Below, one piece after another: positions 22,949 through 35,500 of a stretch of 64,000 nucleotides of DNA (positions within the stretch are counted from its first letter, which is position 1; each line of letters opens with the position of its first letter). Under the pieces are notes generated by a model. The model was not told where the DNA came from, did no database searches, and saw only the letters and a program-made list of their open reading frames with translations. This DNA is from Plasmopara viticola (taxonomy: Eukaryota; Oomycota; Peronosporomycetes; Peronosporales; Peronosporaceae). The DNA lies in assembly GCA_001695595.3 (NCBI GenBank), contig MBPM02000006.1:62001-126000 (forward strand), read 5' to 3'. Position numbers and translations under genes: made by a program.

Positions 22949-24203
22949 TTGACAACATTTTTCCAGTTTACTTTTACGATTCATCACATCAATGGTGCTC
23001 TTAATGTCGTCGCTGATGCTTTGTCGCGTCGATCAGACGAATGTGCTCCTCCAATCATCGAATTTCATGAATGTGATGCTAAATGTCAAGCTCGAGGTTC
23101 TCGTTTGCGTGTTTCACCATCTGGGCCAACTCTGCTCCGGGAGGGGCCTGAGTCACTTCAAGTTGCTGCAGTAATGATTGTATCTTATATCGAGTTGTCG
23201 CCAGATGTCCGCAAAATGTTCCATCAAGGTTATGCCAATGATCCTGAGTTTCAAGACTCATGGACGAAGTCTGATACTGACACATTGTTCATTAAACATG
23301 ACGAATTATTGTTTCTACGAACTTCCAACAAAGTTGCAAGACTCTGTATGCCGAACAACGATCGTTTGCGAACTCAAGTCATTTCGCAATATCATGACAT
23401 AGCTGCTCATCCTGGCAATCGCAGAACTTTCTTGCAAGTTGCACAGTGGTATTATCGGAAGACATTACAAAATGATATCAAGGAATATGTCAAGACGTGT
23501 GAAACTTGTACACGCTGGAAACATGACAATCAACAATATATGGATTACTTATGCCAATCCCAATACCTGAGCAATGCTGGCATGTTGTGTCAGTGGATTT
23601 TATAACTGGAATACCTGTTTCAGATGGTTTTGATGCCATTCTAACTGTTGTCGACAAATTGTCAAAACGTACCAAGTACGCTGCAGTGCATGCGAATGAT
23701 GATGCATCCGCAACAGCCAAAGCATTCTTTGAAGCTGTAGTTCGACACCATGGAATACCTGAAGTTATCATATGCGACAGAGAAAGCAAGTTCACTTCAT
23801 CATTTTGGAAGTCTCTGATGACTTTCATGGGTGTTTGACTTAGTATGACAACAGCACATCGTGCTCAAGCCGATGGACAAACGTAACGACAAAACTAGTC
23901 GTTGAAGATGCACTTAGATGTATGGTGTCCTATCACGGAACAGATTGGACAGATTACTTAGGCACCATCGAATATGCTCATTCAACACTTGTCAGTGCAT
24001 TTAGTGGATATTCTTCATTTGAGATTGACATCGGGAGAAAAAAACGTTCTCCTTGGCAAAAAGGAATAAGTGGTAATGATTCGAAAGTGAAAATTGATGT
24101 TCAGGCTAAAGAGTTCGTGGAAAAAAGACAGAACATAATCGAACAAGCACGAAAGAATCTACTAAAAGCTCAAGCCACTCAAAAGCAATATTATGATATC
24201 TAA
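22949..24203 (+). pseudogene. Gypsy integrase (broken)
   Basis: An H-H-C-C zinc domain lies at about 23350-23520 (C-E-T-C visible). The catalytic core has V-D-F-I-T-G at about 23590 and D-R-E-S-K-F-T at about 23770, followed by S-S-F-E-I-D-I-G-R. Frame breaks occur around 23560 and 23838. No chromodomain is visible before the sequence changes at 24203. Confidence 0.75.
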
Positions 24204-27200
24204 GACGAAGAACTTTCGGTCTCCACGGACGCACGGCGCAGCCACAAGCGTCTGGCTATTAGCTCCACAGAAATCTTTCAATGCGGACTACTGTGCTTGT
24301 TTGGCGGCTCAAAGAACGGAGGCTCGAAGTCGGCACTGCGAATTGTACTCTTTATATTCACGCCTCATGAAACTGCTCAAGATTATACAAAGGTTTGGCA
24401 CTAGGACAAATGTACAACGAGTCACATTATCTGCTTGCAGTTTGTGACAGCATCAGCGAAGTCGAAAGCGGTTCCTTACGTACAAGTTAGCTCGGCTAGA
24501 AGTTTGTCGTTAACTGCCAGCGGATTGTCGTCCTGCAACAAAAACATTTTTGGTAGTCCAAATCGTAAAAACGGGTCCGCATATACGCTCGCAACAAGCG
24601 AGTCAACTCTTTGCCGAATGTAGTTAAACCATTGACAAGCTTGCTGTTGTAACTATGTTGCTGGCAGTATAAAAGTATAAAACATGTGCTCGTACTATCC
24701 GATAGCTCAGTAGATAAACTAGAATTGTGGGTTATGTTGACCGCTTAGGTAATTTGGCTAATTTGGAGGCTGTGCCGATAACAGCACGGTGTTAAAACAG
24801 CAGCGCTGTTCCTCGGCCGTTTCCTTAGATACTATAGGCTTTCAGAGTCAATTGTTTTTATCGAGTTGCCCACTATACAGCTCGTTTCAAACAGTCTTAT
24901 AATGCTTAGCATCAGCTTGAACGTGGCCACAGCGAATTGCTCGCAGATCGACTATGGATACGAAATGAGTAGTCGAATACGTCCTGAGCAGTGTGTCGGC
25001 AAATGTCGCCAAAGCATTACAGCAGCTTGAGTTTACTCGCTGAATGTGCAATGAGCAATTCCACTCAAGCCTCGATAGACACACGTCATTTTACTTGCAT
25101 AATGAGCTAACTCTCGTGTGTGTCCACCATATTGTGGCTCTAGGGTTGATTGTGAGGAGTTACCGAGCCGATTGCTGATACCTGCCATTTTGAAACGTGC
25201 AAGCAAGTCGGAGACTTTGTGTATACGAGATTTAGGGTCTTTAGACGCGCATGAAACAAAATGACCCGAGGACAATATATTAACAGAGTAATAAGACCGA
25301 GAGGAAAAATAGAAGTGTCAAGACAAAATTTGAAATTATGACTTGATACTGAATTGCTCCTTTTAAATGCAGCTATTGTTGTCTTTAAAACTAGGCTACA
25401 CTTGCGCTTCATTTGACTGTTGAAGGGCATGATTAAAAGAGGATAGGCTTGTACGCTTAACATTCCGGAAAAGATGCAAGCTCACCCAGCAATTAATGTG
25501 GCCTTACACAGGCCGTAATATAAACCGGAAGCTTAAAGGATTCCAGCAAAGCGGTTCAAGGACGTGAAGAAGCAAGGCGAGATGATTTTGAGCAGAGGCG
25601 AGGCGGTTAGTCGGTCAAGCCTCGTGCTTGCTAAGGAGAAGGCAAGTGACCGGAAAAAAAGAGAGACTGATTGCTGGCTTGACAGTATTTCTACAACAAA
25701 TTTCCTTCCAGCGTCACAAAAGTGAGATATGAACAAAAAGCATTTAAAATCTAAACCGAATTTCATTCCCACTTCATGAGCACCAAGCGCTCTCAGTTTA
25801 TGTCGCCACTTCCACTGTCTGCATCCACTTGTTTCAAACAACACAACTGTGCTACTCACGGCTGGCTATGTGTCCCGAAAGTATTGGCCCAGACAAACGG
25901 AGGCATACCTACGGAGAGTTGACCCGTGCTCATGGGAGCGATTGCTTACCCACCTCGTATGTTTTTTTGTATCCATAAAGAATGCAATTTATAAATTCCT
26001 TTGATGACATATGGAGCATTATCTTGATCGAAGATGTAATACATCAGCCTGGCTTTCTTAAAGAATCAATGTAACCGCACATCTCACCGCACCAGACTCT
26101 TTTTTAGATAAGGCTTGTTGCAGTTGGGGTCACAATTATAATATGAGCTAGCTCAAGCGATAAAGTTCATCGATCGAATCGTTTTACTTCCTGACAAACA
26201 CACAAGCTCGAACTTTTTGCGCAAAGAAGGAGAGCCATCGTGTCAATCTTTGCAGGAGGGATGCGACTGTGTTGCGGTGCGTAGCGAAGGATAGGCGGTA
26301 TAGATCACAGTTAGCTTACAGCTTAGCAGGTGTACCCAATTTGACGAGATCATTATTTTTCACAAAATTCTTAAATAAGGACGGGAAAGTTTTTCTTGAC
26401 ACCGTTGAGCTGCCGAGCTTTGAGAGCGATCACCTGATCTCGCCTCTCAGCGGCCATCTGCAGAATTGCAGTGTCGACAAAAATTTGACGCGGTGCAGAC
26501 GATACTGAGCGATCATTCTGGATCCAGCATGGCCGGATTCGCCTGTGATTCTTTTTCTTGATTCTATTAAAGCTACTTGGTGTCAGATGTCTTCAACCAA
26601 CCATCTATATGGATGGTCTTACCACTTTCGCGCAGATCGCACTATACTTATGTTAGTGATTGGCGCGCTCACGCCATTTTTTTATTCTTTAATTGGAATC
26701 GGCCAATTTATGATCTAAATCAGGTCTGCCAGAGAGAAATTCTTTTTGTGAAGTTGCCTACAAGTAGATCAATAGTACGCTTATCGGCATTAAAGTAAGC
26801 CATTTTGTGTTTATACACATGATAATCGCTCGAAGAAGAACAATGTAGTTTTTTGCCCTTCGTTTTTTCATGCACTTCACCACTAAGTATATCTGTGCAT
26901 ATGCTGCTTGTAACACGGAAAATTGTGTCACGAGACAAATAGACGATTTACAGGCGCGAAAAAGAGCCCAGTCGACATGACTGACCCATCATAAACATAC
27001 TGTTCGGGGTGTCAATGGTCTCATATTCTCTCACCCACAGATTTTCAAGTACCTGTAGAGCATCCTCCTTTGATGAGTCGTCTTCTCAATCGTGCTCTCT
27101 CTCCTTCCTATTTCTCAAGCGTCCAGCTGCTGCCTTTGCTACCGAGAGCACATTCATGTTTTGACTAGTATATCCCCTTTGTTGTTTTGTAAAACATCTT

Positions 27201-30200
27201 TTATAAATAGGCGTCCGCGCCGGGTGGTGGCCACGTTTGCAAGCGTGTACGATGTACCACTTGCCATTTGCCTATATGTCGGAGTTCTGTGAGAAGACCT
27301 ATATCCTTTTCATTTTCGCCTTGTGCATTCCACACAGAAAGCGTCAATGACGCCACGCTTTTCCTTTGGTAAAGGTCACTGCCGTTCAACGCTGCATATG
27401 GCTTTGAAGCCAATAAAATTTCATGACTTTCACCTCGATGAGGTAATCGAGGCGCTCACATACTCGTTTTTCTATGCTAAAGGGACGGTACCAATCCGGT
27501 GGGTATTTTGCGATGGGAAATACACTTCGTGCATCAACTGCTTCATTGGTGTCTTTAAAGACTGCTCTATCAAGTAAAAATGGATAGTGGTATCTGCTTC
27601 TGGTGTGATGGCAACCGCTTTGGTTTAATTTGCTATGAAGCATTATCCGAGCATTGACGGAAAACTAGGTCTTGAATCATCGTGTCGTCGGCCTATCCCT
27701 CTGTTTTCATTACAAGGCGATAAAGTCGGGCTCAACCGTCTCTTATTCATAGTCTCCCCGTTTATGCGGAAATCGCTGCGCTGATCGTCATGCGTCGTCG
27801 TCGTCTTCATCTTATATAAGTATAGAGACGTTACGCGTTGGGATCGAGTCAACCCGAGTATTTAATTCACGACGTCTACATTGCGTTCGGCAAAGATTTG
27901 TGCTTATCAGATTTTTTGCTCAGTGATAGGTACATACGTCAGTAAGGCAGTGGTCCGAATACCTCGTCCTTAGGCTGAATCTATCACCCTTTATATACAG
28001 AAGTCCTGATCATGACGATGTCAGATCAGTGGATTACGTATCATTCCAAACACAACTTTAAGGTTTCTCCCGCAATGCCTCGGTCATTTGTCAGCTTCAG
28101 CTTGCATGGTGTGCAGCGAGTGCTGTTCACAATTAGCGTTGCTCATTGAACAACGTGTCATCTCACGGGCATCAGCATCGCCTCTTTCCTTTATACTCGA
28201 CCGTAAGCCAACCACTCCATTTACGGCATGAATCCCTAGTGAAAATTATTCAGTGATCCACATGCCACTCTACACGGAAAGGTGGGGCAGCAGCGACTTT
28301 TGCTTGCTACAAACCTCACTGAGTGGTCTTTGTGTCACTCCACGCGCCGTGGTAGGGGTTTATTCTAGCTTTAAGCAAGTCATGGCATTTATGACATGTG
28401 TAAGGCTCCATTGTTCAGCACACTGTTTTGTATCACTGTCTGCGCCAATACCACTTCTCTTACCTCGCAGAGGCCACCAAAAACGCTTAAAGAAAAAAGG
28501 GCTGACATCCAAGATCTTTTTTTCCTTTAACTGGGCGAGGGATATCAGCACTCCAGCACACCAAGTTCAATACGAGGCCATACATTGCACCTAAGTCTAA
28601 GACTAAGCAGCGTTGGAGGCTTTCAATGTCGAGACACCTCACACCCAGATTCTCCTGGATCCCAGATACGATGACCTCGTTCCTGTCGCGCATTAACAGT
28701 GACAATGTACTTGTAAATCATGTAACTGACTTCCTTTAACAAAGAAGCACCGTAAGTAATTGCCCGACGTTTTAAAGTCGACGAGGACCAAACATAATCT
28801 AAAGAGACCCTCTCGGCTACCTCAACAACCAGCACTCCTGGCTTGCAAGCACTATTTGTGCTATAGAGCACGGTCTGTTCGAGTCTAAGCTCTGTCGCCC
28901 TTCCATTTCTTCCTGAGGCTCTATAGAGCTAATTTGTTGCCAGCATACCGGCTTCTGTTAATGGGTGCTGATCTTTCTCCAGCGATTTACCAGGCTTCTG
29001 TCTGTTCGTTTAATTTGGCTCCCTGAGCCTTTGCAAGCTTAGCGCAGGAGACACTTTAGCCGTGAGTAGCTGGTACTACACCAGTTGAAGCGTATAACCT
29101 AGAATCGAGGTCCGCCTTCTCACCTAAGCGCAACGCTGATATCCATAAAAGCATTGGAGCCAAATTACTTGATGGGCCCTGGCTTTCTAAGCCTCTGCGT
29201 CACAAAAGTAAAACTGCATATAACGACACTTTTCCTCCGTTTGGAGTAAAGTTTGGCGGAAAACTATTGGCCATTCCAGCCAGCGAGGTTGTAGCTTCCA
29301 TAAACTTCTAATCTTGATGGGTTGCAAAAATGCACTGCATCAAATGGTACGCATAATTCGACGGCGTGAAGACTTGCGTGAGCTGACGCTTAAGCTCAAT
29401 TTAAACAACTTCTCTATCGAGCCTTTTGCTTTCACATAAAAAAACAATGTTTTATTTTTTTGTCAAGTCTTCTGTACTATGCACTGCCTTCTTATTAATG
29501 TCGGAACATAGTTTGTTTGGGTCATCGCATGGTAATATCAATTTGTTTGTCACATACCGGCTCCTTTAAATTTCTTGTGGGCCATGACTCACAATTTCTG
29601 GCCGTAAAAATAGAAGTTTGCGATCATATTCGTCATCTAGTCCTGATTTAATAATTCCTTGCAATGCGCCGCTTACTGTCAGGCAGGGAATATTGCCATT
29701 GGTCCTGCCCGACACATATATTCTTGAAAGAAGCTGCTAATGTTTTACTGGCATGATTTAGGAGTTAGCCGGTTGGAATAGACTTAAGGCCGAGCTTCTT
29801 GTAATAATCATGATTACAAATTATGTTGTCTAAAATAAATACTTGCCACTTACAAGATCCTGTCTAATGAGTTTCTATAATTGTGCATCATATAAGGTGT
29901 ACATTCCGCGCCACCCATCGCTTTTTTGGTGTCAACATTTTGCGCCATTTCAATTATGACAAAGCGTTTGTAAAATAAATAGCATCTTTGTAGCGTACCA
30001 TATAACTTTCTGTTAAAGAAAATTAAATGTATGTTATATATGGCACATGGCTTCCCAAGCGCCATGAGCTTATACTTGAAAAAATGTCCAAGGCGAAAAA
30101 TAACAATTGCTTCATCCAAGCAAAGGTTCGTATCGAGGCGTTAAGCCGTTTCATCGGTCATGAGCACTACAAGGTTGAGCTACGGATTACTTATAGAGCC

Positions 30201-31116
30201 GCTAGTCACCACTCACTTTTCGCTTTTTCAACACTCTCACCCCCGCTTTACTTTTTTGAGAGCTGGTGTCACAATACGAGTGCAAACTCATGAATATATC
30301 CTTGTACACACTAATAGCTTGTGACTGGAGGGCGGTGAAGGCCATGTTCTAAAGGGGAAAGGTCACGGAAATGGGCTGACGCCATTTTAAAGAGCAGTAA
30401 TGACCGGGTTCAGCGTTGGCTAGGTTGTTTGTTGTCAATGCTTGGGGACGCTTGGGGGTGCCATACAAAACGCTTGTTTATTCGTGAATAGTTGGCAGCA
30501 AGAGAAGCAAGTTGAGGTGTTAAAGAAAGATTGGCATTCAAATTGTGTTGTTAAAGCGGTAAAGTCTTGCAGTAGCGCTGCATAAGTTTATAAAGGCACT
30601 AATCAGACGGACGACCGAAATACCTGGTAGCGCTTTGTAACAATCCATGACGAGGTAAATAGCGCCGAAGAGTAAGTTCAATTCCTAAGATTTAATCTGA
30701 ACATCTAAAGCTCATGTTGAGTCATTCATCCAGCCAATCGGAGCACGCGGTTAGTGCACAATATTGTTGTGCACTCCACTTATTTGTGTTTTTCATCCAA
30801 CCTTTACTTACGGATTATTCCTCGGTCACAGCATGCAAGTGCCCATTAAGTATATGGCTCTCTTAGTATTGCGAATTTGTGCACGTGTAAATCACCGCAG
30901 ATTATTATTCAAGCACTGCAGATTTTTCATGACGCTAATCGTTAAAGATCGTGAATATCGACCGCTCGAAGTTGTACTTGAACCCCGCTCCGCTTATGTT
31001 GCTCCACCAATGTTGTCCAATAAATAAGCCACGCGCTTGACAAAATCTTCCCATTGTGCTTGCCAGTGTCCCAGTTCCAAGTCTCCCCTCAAGCTCCCGT
31101 CCGTCCATCTTCGTCC
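24204..31116. other. 6.9 kb gene-poor, repeat-like region
   Basis: Six-frame reading gives only short frames. Weak coding-like pieces are seen on the minus strand at 24435-24660 (hydrophobic/aromatic, no named motif) and 25033-25463, and at 26720-27643. None has a motif I would trust. Bases 28930-29300 look like decayed repeat DNA. No tRNA, rRNA or intact gene is recognised. The last 100 bases are the promoter and leader of the glucokinase gene. Confidence 0.45.
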
Positions 31117-32522
31117 ATGTCGTAGGTTCTACGCCCGCAGAGATCCTCCTCCTTGCTCTCACTCTAATCCAATCGCTTTCGATAGGGGGGACCTTATCAT
31201 CTCGGGAGACTGTGGCGGCACCAACACGCGGCTGTCGCTGTGGCTCATTCCCAAGGGCTCGGTGGCCTTCAAGGGCTCGGTCGCTCCCGGCGAAATCACG
31301 TTTGCGAAAAAGTATCACAATGAAAACTACTCGTGTTTCTCCGAGGTCTGCCACTTGTTTATGAAAGAAGCCAAGTTGCGCGAACGCCTGCCCGTGGCCT
31401 GCGTACTGGCGTGCGCGGGCCCGATCCTCAACAATACGGTCGAGTGCGTCCTAAAACTCTTGTCCCGAATCTGGCGTGCACTAGAATTCGGATTCACGTT
31501 CTATCTGTTGTCGATTCTAGGTTTACAAATATCCAAGACGGCTGGAAAATCGATGGCCCGGGGCTGGAAAAAGAGCTCGGGATCACGACTGTCAAGCTCA
31601 TTAACGACTTTGCGGCCATGGGGTACGGCCTCTTGACCTTAAAGCCGCACGAGTACATTGTCCTCAACGACGCCGAGAAGGAGGAAGGCATGCCCATTGC
31701 CACGATTGGCGCCGGGACGGGCCTCGGCGAGTGTTTCCTCACGGCGGGCAACGACGGGCACTACTCGTGCTTTGCGTGTGAAGGTGGCCACACGGACTTT
31801 GCACCCGCCGACGACCTCGAGATTGAATTGTACAATGCCATCAAAGAGGACCTGGGGTGCGACCGGCGCTTTTCGATCGAACGCATTGTGAGTGGCCCCG
31901 GCTTGGCGACTATCTACAAGTTTTTGGCCAAAAAGTATCCCGAGAAAATTGATCCCGTAGTGCACGAGGCGTTTCTCCAGGCCAAGTCGTTGCAGGGCAA
32001 GATTGTGGGGGACAATGCCAAGTCGAACGCATTGTGCAATCAAGCCATGGAGATTTTTGTCGAGTACGTTGAAAGTCGTGTACTGGATTTTTGGGAATGG
32101 GTACTCAGTGGATTCTTTTGCCTTTTCACAGTGCGTACGGTCGAGAAGCGGGCTGTGCTATGCTCAAGTACCTCCCGCGGGGCGGATTTTACATTACGGG
32201 CGGCCTTGCCCCGAAAAATCTGGATTATTTCACCCAAAAGGATATTTTCCTCAAAGCGTGTTTTAACAAGGGACGCGTGAGTCCAGCGCTCAGAGCGATT
32301 CCAATCTACCTTGTACTCACGGAAGATCTCGGCGAACGCGGGGCGCACTATTATGCGTACCAGCTGCTCGATTCGTACAACCAGAGTTTACTCGGGCAAC
32401 TCGTGGCCCACGAGCATGTGCAGGCGAAATTTGCCACTCGCAACCACTTGGCACTCTACACGGCCATTGCTTCGATCGGAGTTGCCGCGGGGATTTTCGT
32501 AAGCAACCTGTTGCGAAAATAA
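31117..32522 (+). CDS. Glucokinase with C-terminal membrane tail
   Basis: Phosphorylates glucose to glucose-6-phosphate with ATP (bacterial-type glucokinase, ROK/ASKHA fold). Four exons: 31117-31121, 31186-31443, 31521-32063, 32132-32522, total 398 residues. Donors GTAGGT, GTGCGT and GTACGT all fit GTRNGT. The 5-base first exon was chosen because it joins in frame to give M-S-G-D-L-I-I-S-G-D. Motifs: D-C-G-G-T-N at 10-15 (phosphate binding), catalytic N-D-F with D117, I-G-A-G-T-G-L-G at 150-157, and G-G-H-T-D-F-A-P at 176-183. The last 22 residues form a hydrophobic helix ending L-L-R-K, a predicted tail anchor that is unusual for this family. It converges tail-to-tail with the LRR-IQ gene, 36 bp away. 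The very short first exon is the least certain part. Confidence 0.9.
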
Positions 32523-32558
32523 AATGGGGTACTAAAATCTGCGCAGGCAAAAAATGGG

Positions 32559-35500
32559 TCATTCGAATACTTCGGGTCCGAGATGGTGCTCTTTCAATAA
32601 ATCCAGAATCTCTGCGCCGTCCAGCATGCGTTGACTAGTGACCGCGGCTCGCAATGCTTGTTTAAATAAAGCGATCGCCTTTCGCAGCTCCATGCCTTGT
32701 GTTTGTAAGCCTCCGTGCACCTTTTGACGTTCTGTGAGCTCTTGACGCAATGCGTACACAGTCTCCGTGACGCCGTGGAGCTCGTAGCGAGCACGAAAGT
32801 GCGCCGCGATCCCGTCTGCGTCCTGCTGCCAGAGGGAAGCACACGCACGTTGCACCTTGCGCTTTGCTCGTTGCTTGGCCAGCCAATGCGCTTCCCACTT
32901 GTCTTTTACTTGCCGTACAATCCTCTGGTCCTGGTGTAACTTTGCACGGTGGTACAGGGTACGCATTGGATGGCGACGAGCGTCGATTTTATCGAAAAGC
33001 GACCGATTGGATTTTTCGAAGGCGTTCAAAGCCGCAGCGGCTTTCGTGAGCTCGATGACTTTTGCGGCTTGACGGGATCGATACACACGCTGGAGCTTGC
33101 GAGCGGCCCCTACCTTGGCGTGCAACAGCTGGAGATACGCTTGCCGGCCGAGATGCCCACGAACGACGCGCTGGATCAGCTGCGCTGCGTGCACACATGC
33201 TTGTTGATGGCGTAGGAGCTGCAAGTGTTGCCGGGCGAAATATCCACGGCTTATCCGCTGGATTTGCGCAATTGCATCCAATTGGGTCGTCAAGAGACCC
33301 TTTTGTCGGTTCGTGGTGACCCAATTTTTGAGGTACTTTTGTATACACTTGACCGCGTGATCATGTCGCCGTCGGTTCCTTTCAAGTACCTTTCGGCGTC
33401 TCATCAGACGACGGAGCCAGTCTTGTATACACAGTACCGCTCCCGTCATAATAAAGCGTCGTCGCCGTAACCTTTGCACGGCGTTTCGCTTGGTCCTTGT
33501 CACGTTTACAGTGCAAAGTGTACGAACGAGCACGGCGCGTTTTCGTCCGACCATCCCACGATAAGCCCGCTGAATTTGCTTACAAGCGTCGTTCTGGATC
33601 TTTTGAACAAGTGCCCAATGAAGTTGGTGCAATTGCCGCCGCATGCGAGCGTCACGGACCCTTTGCTGCGTACGAAGGACAAGTTGGCGTTGGTGCAATA
33701 ACCGACGTTGCGCCCAGTAGCGTCGCCAGTGCGACTGCAGCCTCAGTGCCGACTTTCGATCCAATGCGAGTCGTTTGCGAGCCACATGGCCACGATACGT
33801 GCGTTGTATCAACACCGTAGCCCTCGTTACTTTAATGCGCAATGTTGAGACGGACCCTATCGCCACTTTTCGACGCCATGCCCTTTGAACCTTTCGTGCG
33901 GCCGTACAATAAAACGTTACGTATTGCCTTAACTTTTGTCGTTGCTGAAAGGTTCGCCATTGGTTTTGAATCGTGCGAATTGCGTCAAGACGCCATCGTC
34001 GATAGTGGTACCATCGACGGTACCATCGCCGAATGGTACGGGTGTACCGATCGTTGCGTTCATCGACAATTCGTTGCACTCGCTGACGCCCTTGCAAGCC
34101 ACGAAAAATTCGTTGAATATTACGCGCGTGCACGTAATTTTCCGTTCTTCGAGCAACATAATGCCGACGGTACCAGCGTTGAATGCGACCGATGGCAATC
34201 GTTGCGCGCCGCCGCCACCTTCGAACGTCTCGCCGTGCCTTGTTCCCACGCACGTGCGCTTGAACGAAAACAATCCGGACGAGGTGTTTTCGCAAAGAAA
34301 CCCGAGCGAGAACGCGACGCCACGCGACAAACGCCCCGAGCCCTCGCTCAAGTTGCCGAGCCGCTTGCGTTGCACGAACCTTGCGATAAGTTGCGCGAAC
34401 ACGCCGCGCGCGCGCTCGGCGTTGCCACTGCCGCACCGTGGCTTGTAACCGAGCCGCCGCGACGTATTGTGCGTGCAGGACACGGAGGCACGCAATGTGG
34501 GCGGCTGGCAAGGGCTGGAGGGTCAGATTGGTGCTTTTGCGTGGCTTTTGCGTCCAAGTCGCAAACGGCAAGAGCGTGGCGTGGCAACTCTTGACTCTGT
34601 GTGGATCCAGTCGCTCGCAGCCTTGCAGACGCAAGTCTTGGATCTCCTGACACCTCGCGCACAAGGCCAGTAGACCGTCAGTCGTCACGCGAACGTTACC
34701 CGTCAAGTCGAGAAGGACAAGTGGCATCTCGGTACGTGCAAGGGCCAACAGTGCCCTGTCACTAATGCCGCGCGTGTGGGCTAACCAAAGCCTCTTAAGC
34801 TGAAAACAACAGGAAGCGAGCGCTTCGATGGCAGCGTCCGTGATCTGTGGACACTACTCAACGAGATGGAGCGAGCGTTAGGACTAAAAGACGCTATGGC
34901 AAGGCTTTAAAAGCGGTACCTTGGACAAGGTGAGGCTTGTTAATTGATGCTGACACGCTCTTGCGAGGACGTGGACTCCCGCGTCGCAGATATTGGTGGC
35001 ACTGAGATCAATGCGTTGCAAAGGATGGAAAGGACGCGAGGCGGTGGCGAAGAGATGGCGCCAACATGCGGGCGACTCGAGGTCGTGGCGGTCCGAGAGA
35101 CGGACATTGTGCAACTTGCGACACAAGGCGCCTAGGATTCTAAAGGTCTGCAAGGTGATGTGTCGGCCCGAGAGCGACAGAGTGCGGAGGGACGGACACC
35201 CTTTGGCGATTGCGACGAGGCCCTTGTCAGAGACGCGTTTCAAGCCTTGGAGATGTAGCTTTTCGAGGTTTTGCGCGTATTGCCCCACACACACCATGGC
35301 GTCGTCTCCAATGTTGCCACAGTGTTTTAGATTGAGCGTGGTTAAACTTATGTGGGGTCCGTCGTCATCACTTGCCATGATGTTCTTTTCTGCAAGGGAA
35401 AAGAGCTTTTGGATGCCACGATCCGTTACGAGAGGGCATTTTGACAGGGTCAAGTCGAGAAAAACGGGGGACGCGATCAAAGGGGCCATTGCTTGGAGAG

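Larger units (their letters stand above)
19392..24203 (+). mobile_element. Decayed Ty3/Gypsy LTR retrotransposon, 3' truncated
   Basis: Order along the plus strand is 5' LTR, primer-binding-like site, gag, protease, reverse transcriptase, RNase H, integrase. That is Gypsy order, with integrase last. Each region is broken by stops or frameshifts. The element ends soon after the integrase and no second copy of the LTR is found downstream, so the 3' end is lost. It abuts the outer edge of the palindrome. Confidence 0.85.

Noticed and set aside
24435..24660. Degraded WY-type effector on the minus strand
   Set aside because: Aromatic and leucine residues are suggestive, but there is no Trp/Tyr spacing match, no signal peptide and there are several stops.
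24700..24775. tRNA A-box-like GATAGCTCAGTAG
   Set aside because: No B-box or acceptor stem follows.
26720..27643. Second Copia-like polyprotein remnant
   Set aside because: A few residues resemble integrase linkers, but no catalytic or zinc motif can be placed.
33929..34495. Other long frames over the IQ region on both strands
   Set aside because: Same cause: GC-rich repetitive coding sequence leaves all six frames open.
33842..34594. 250-codon plus-strand ORF
   Set aside because: It lies opposite the IQ-repeat exon, where arginine-rich codons keep the other strand open. It has no motif of its own.
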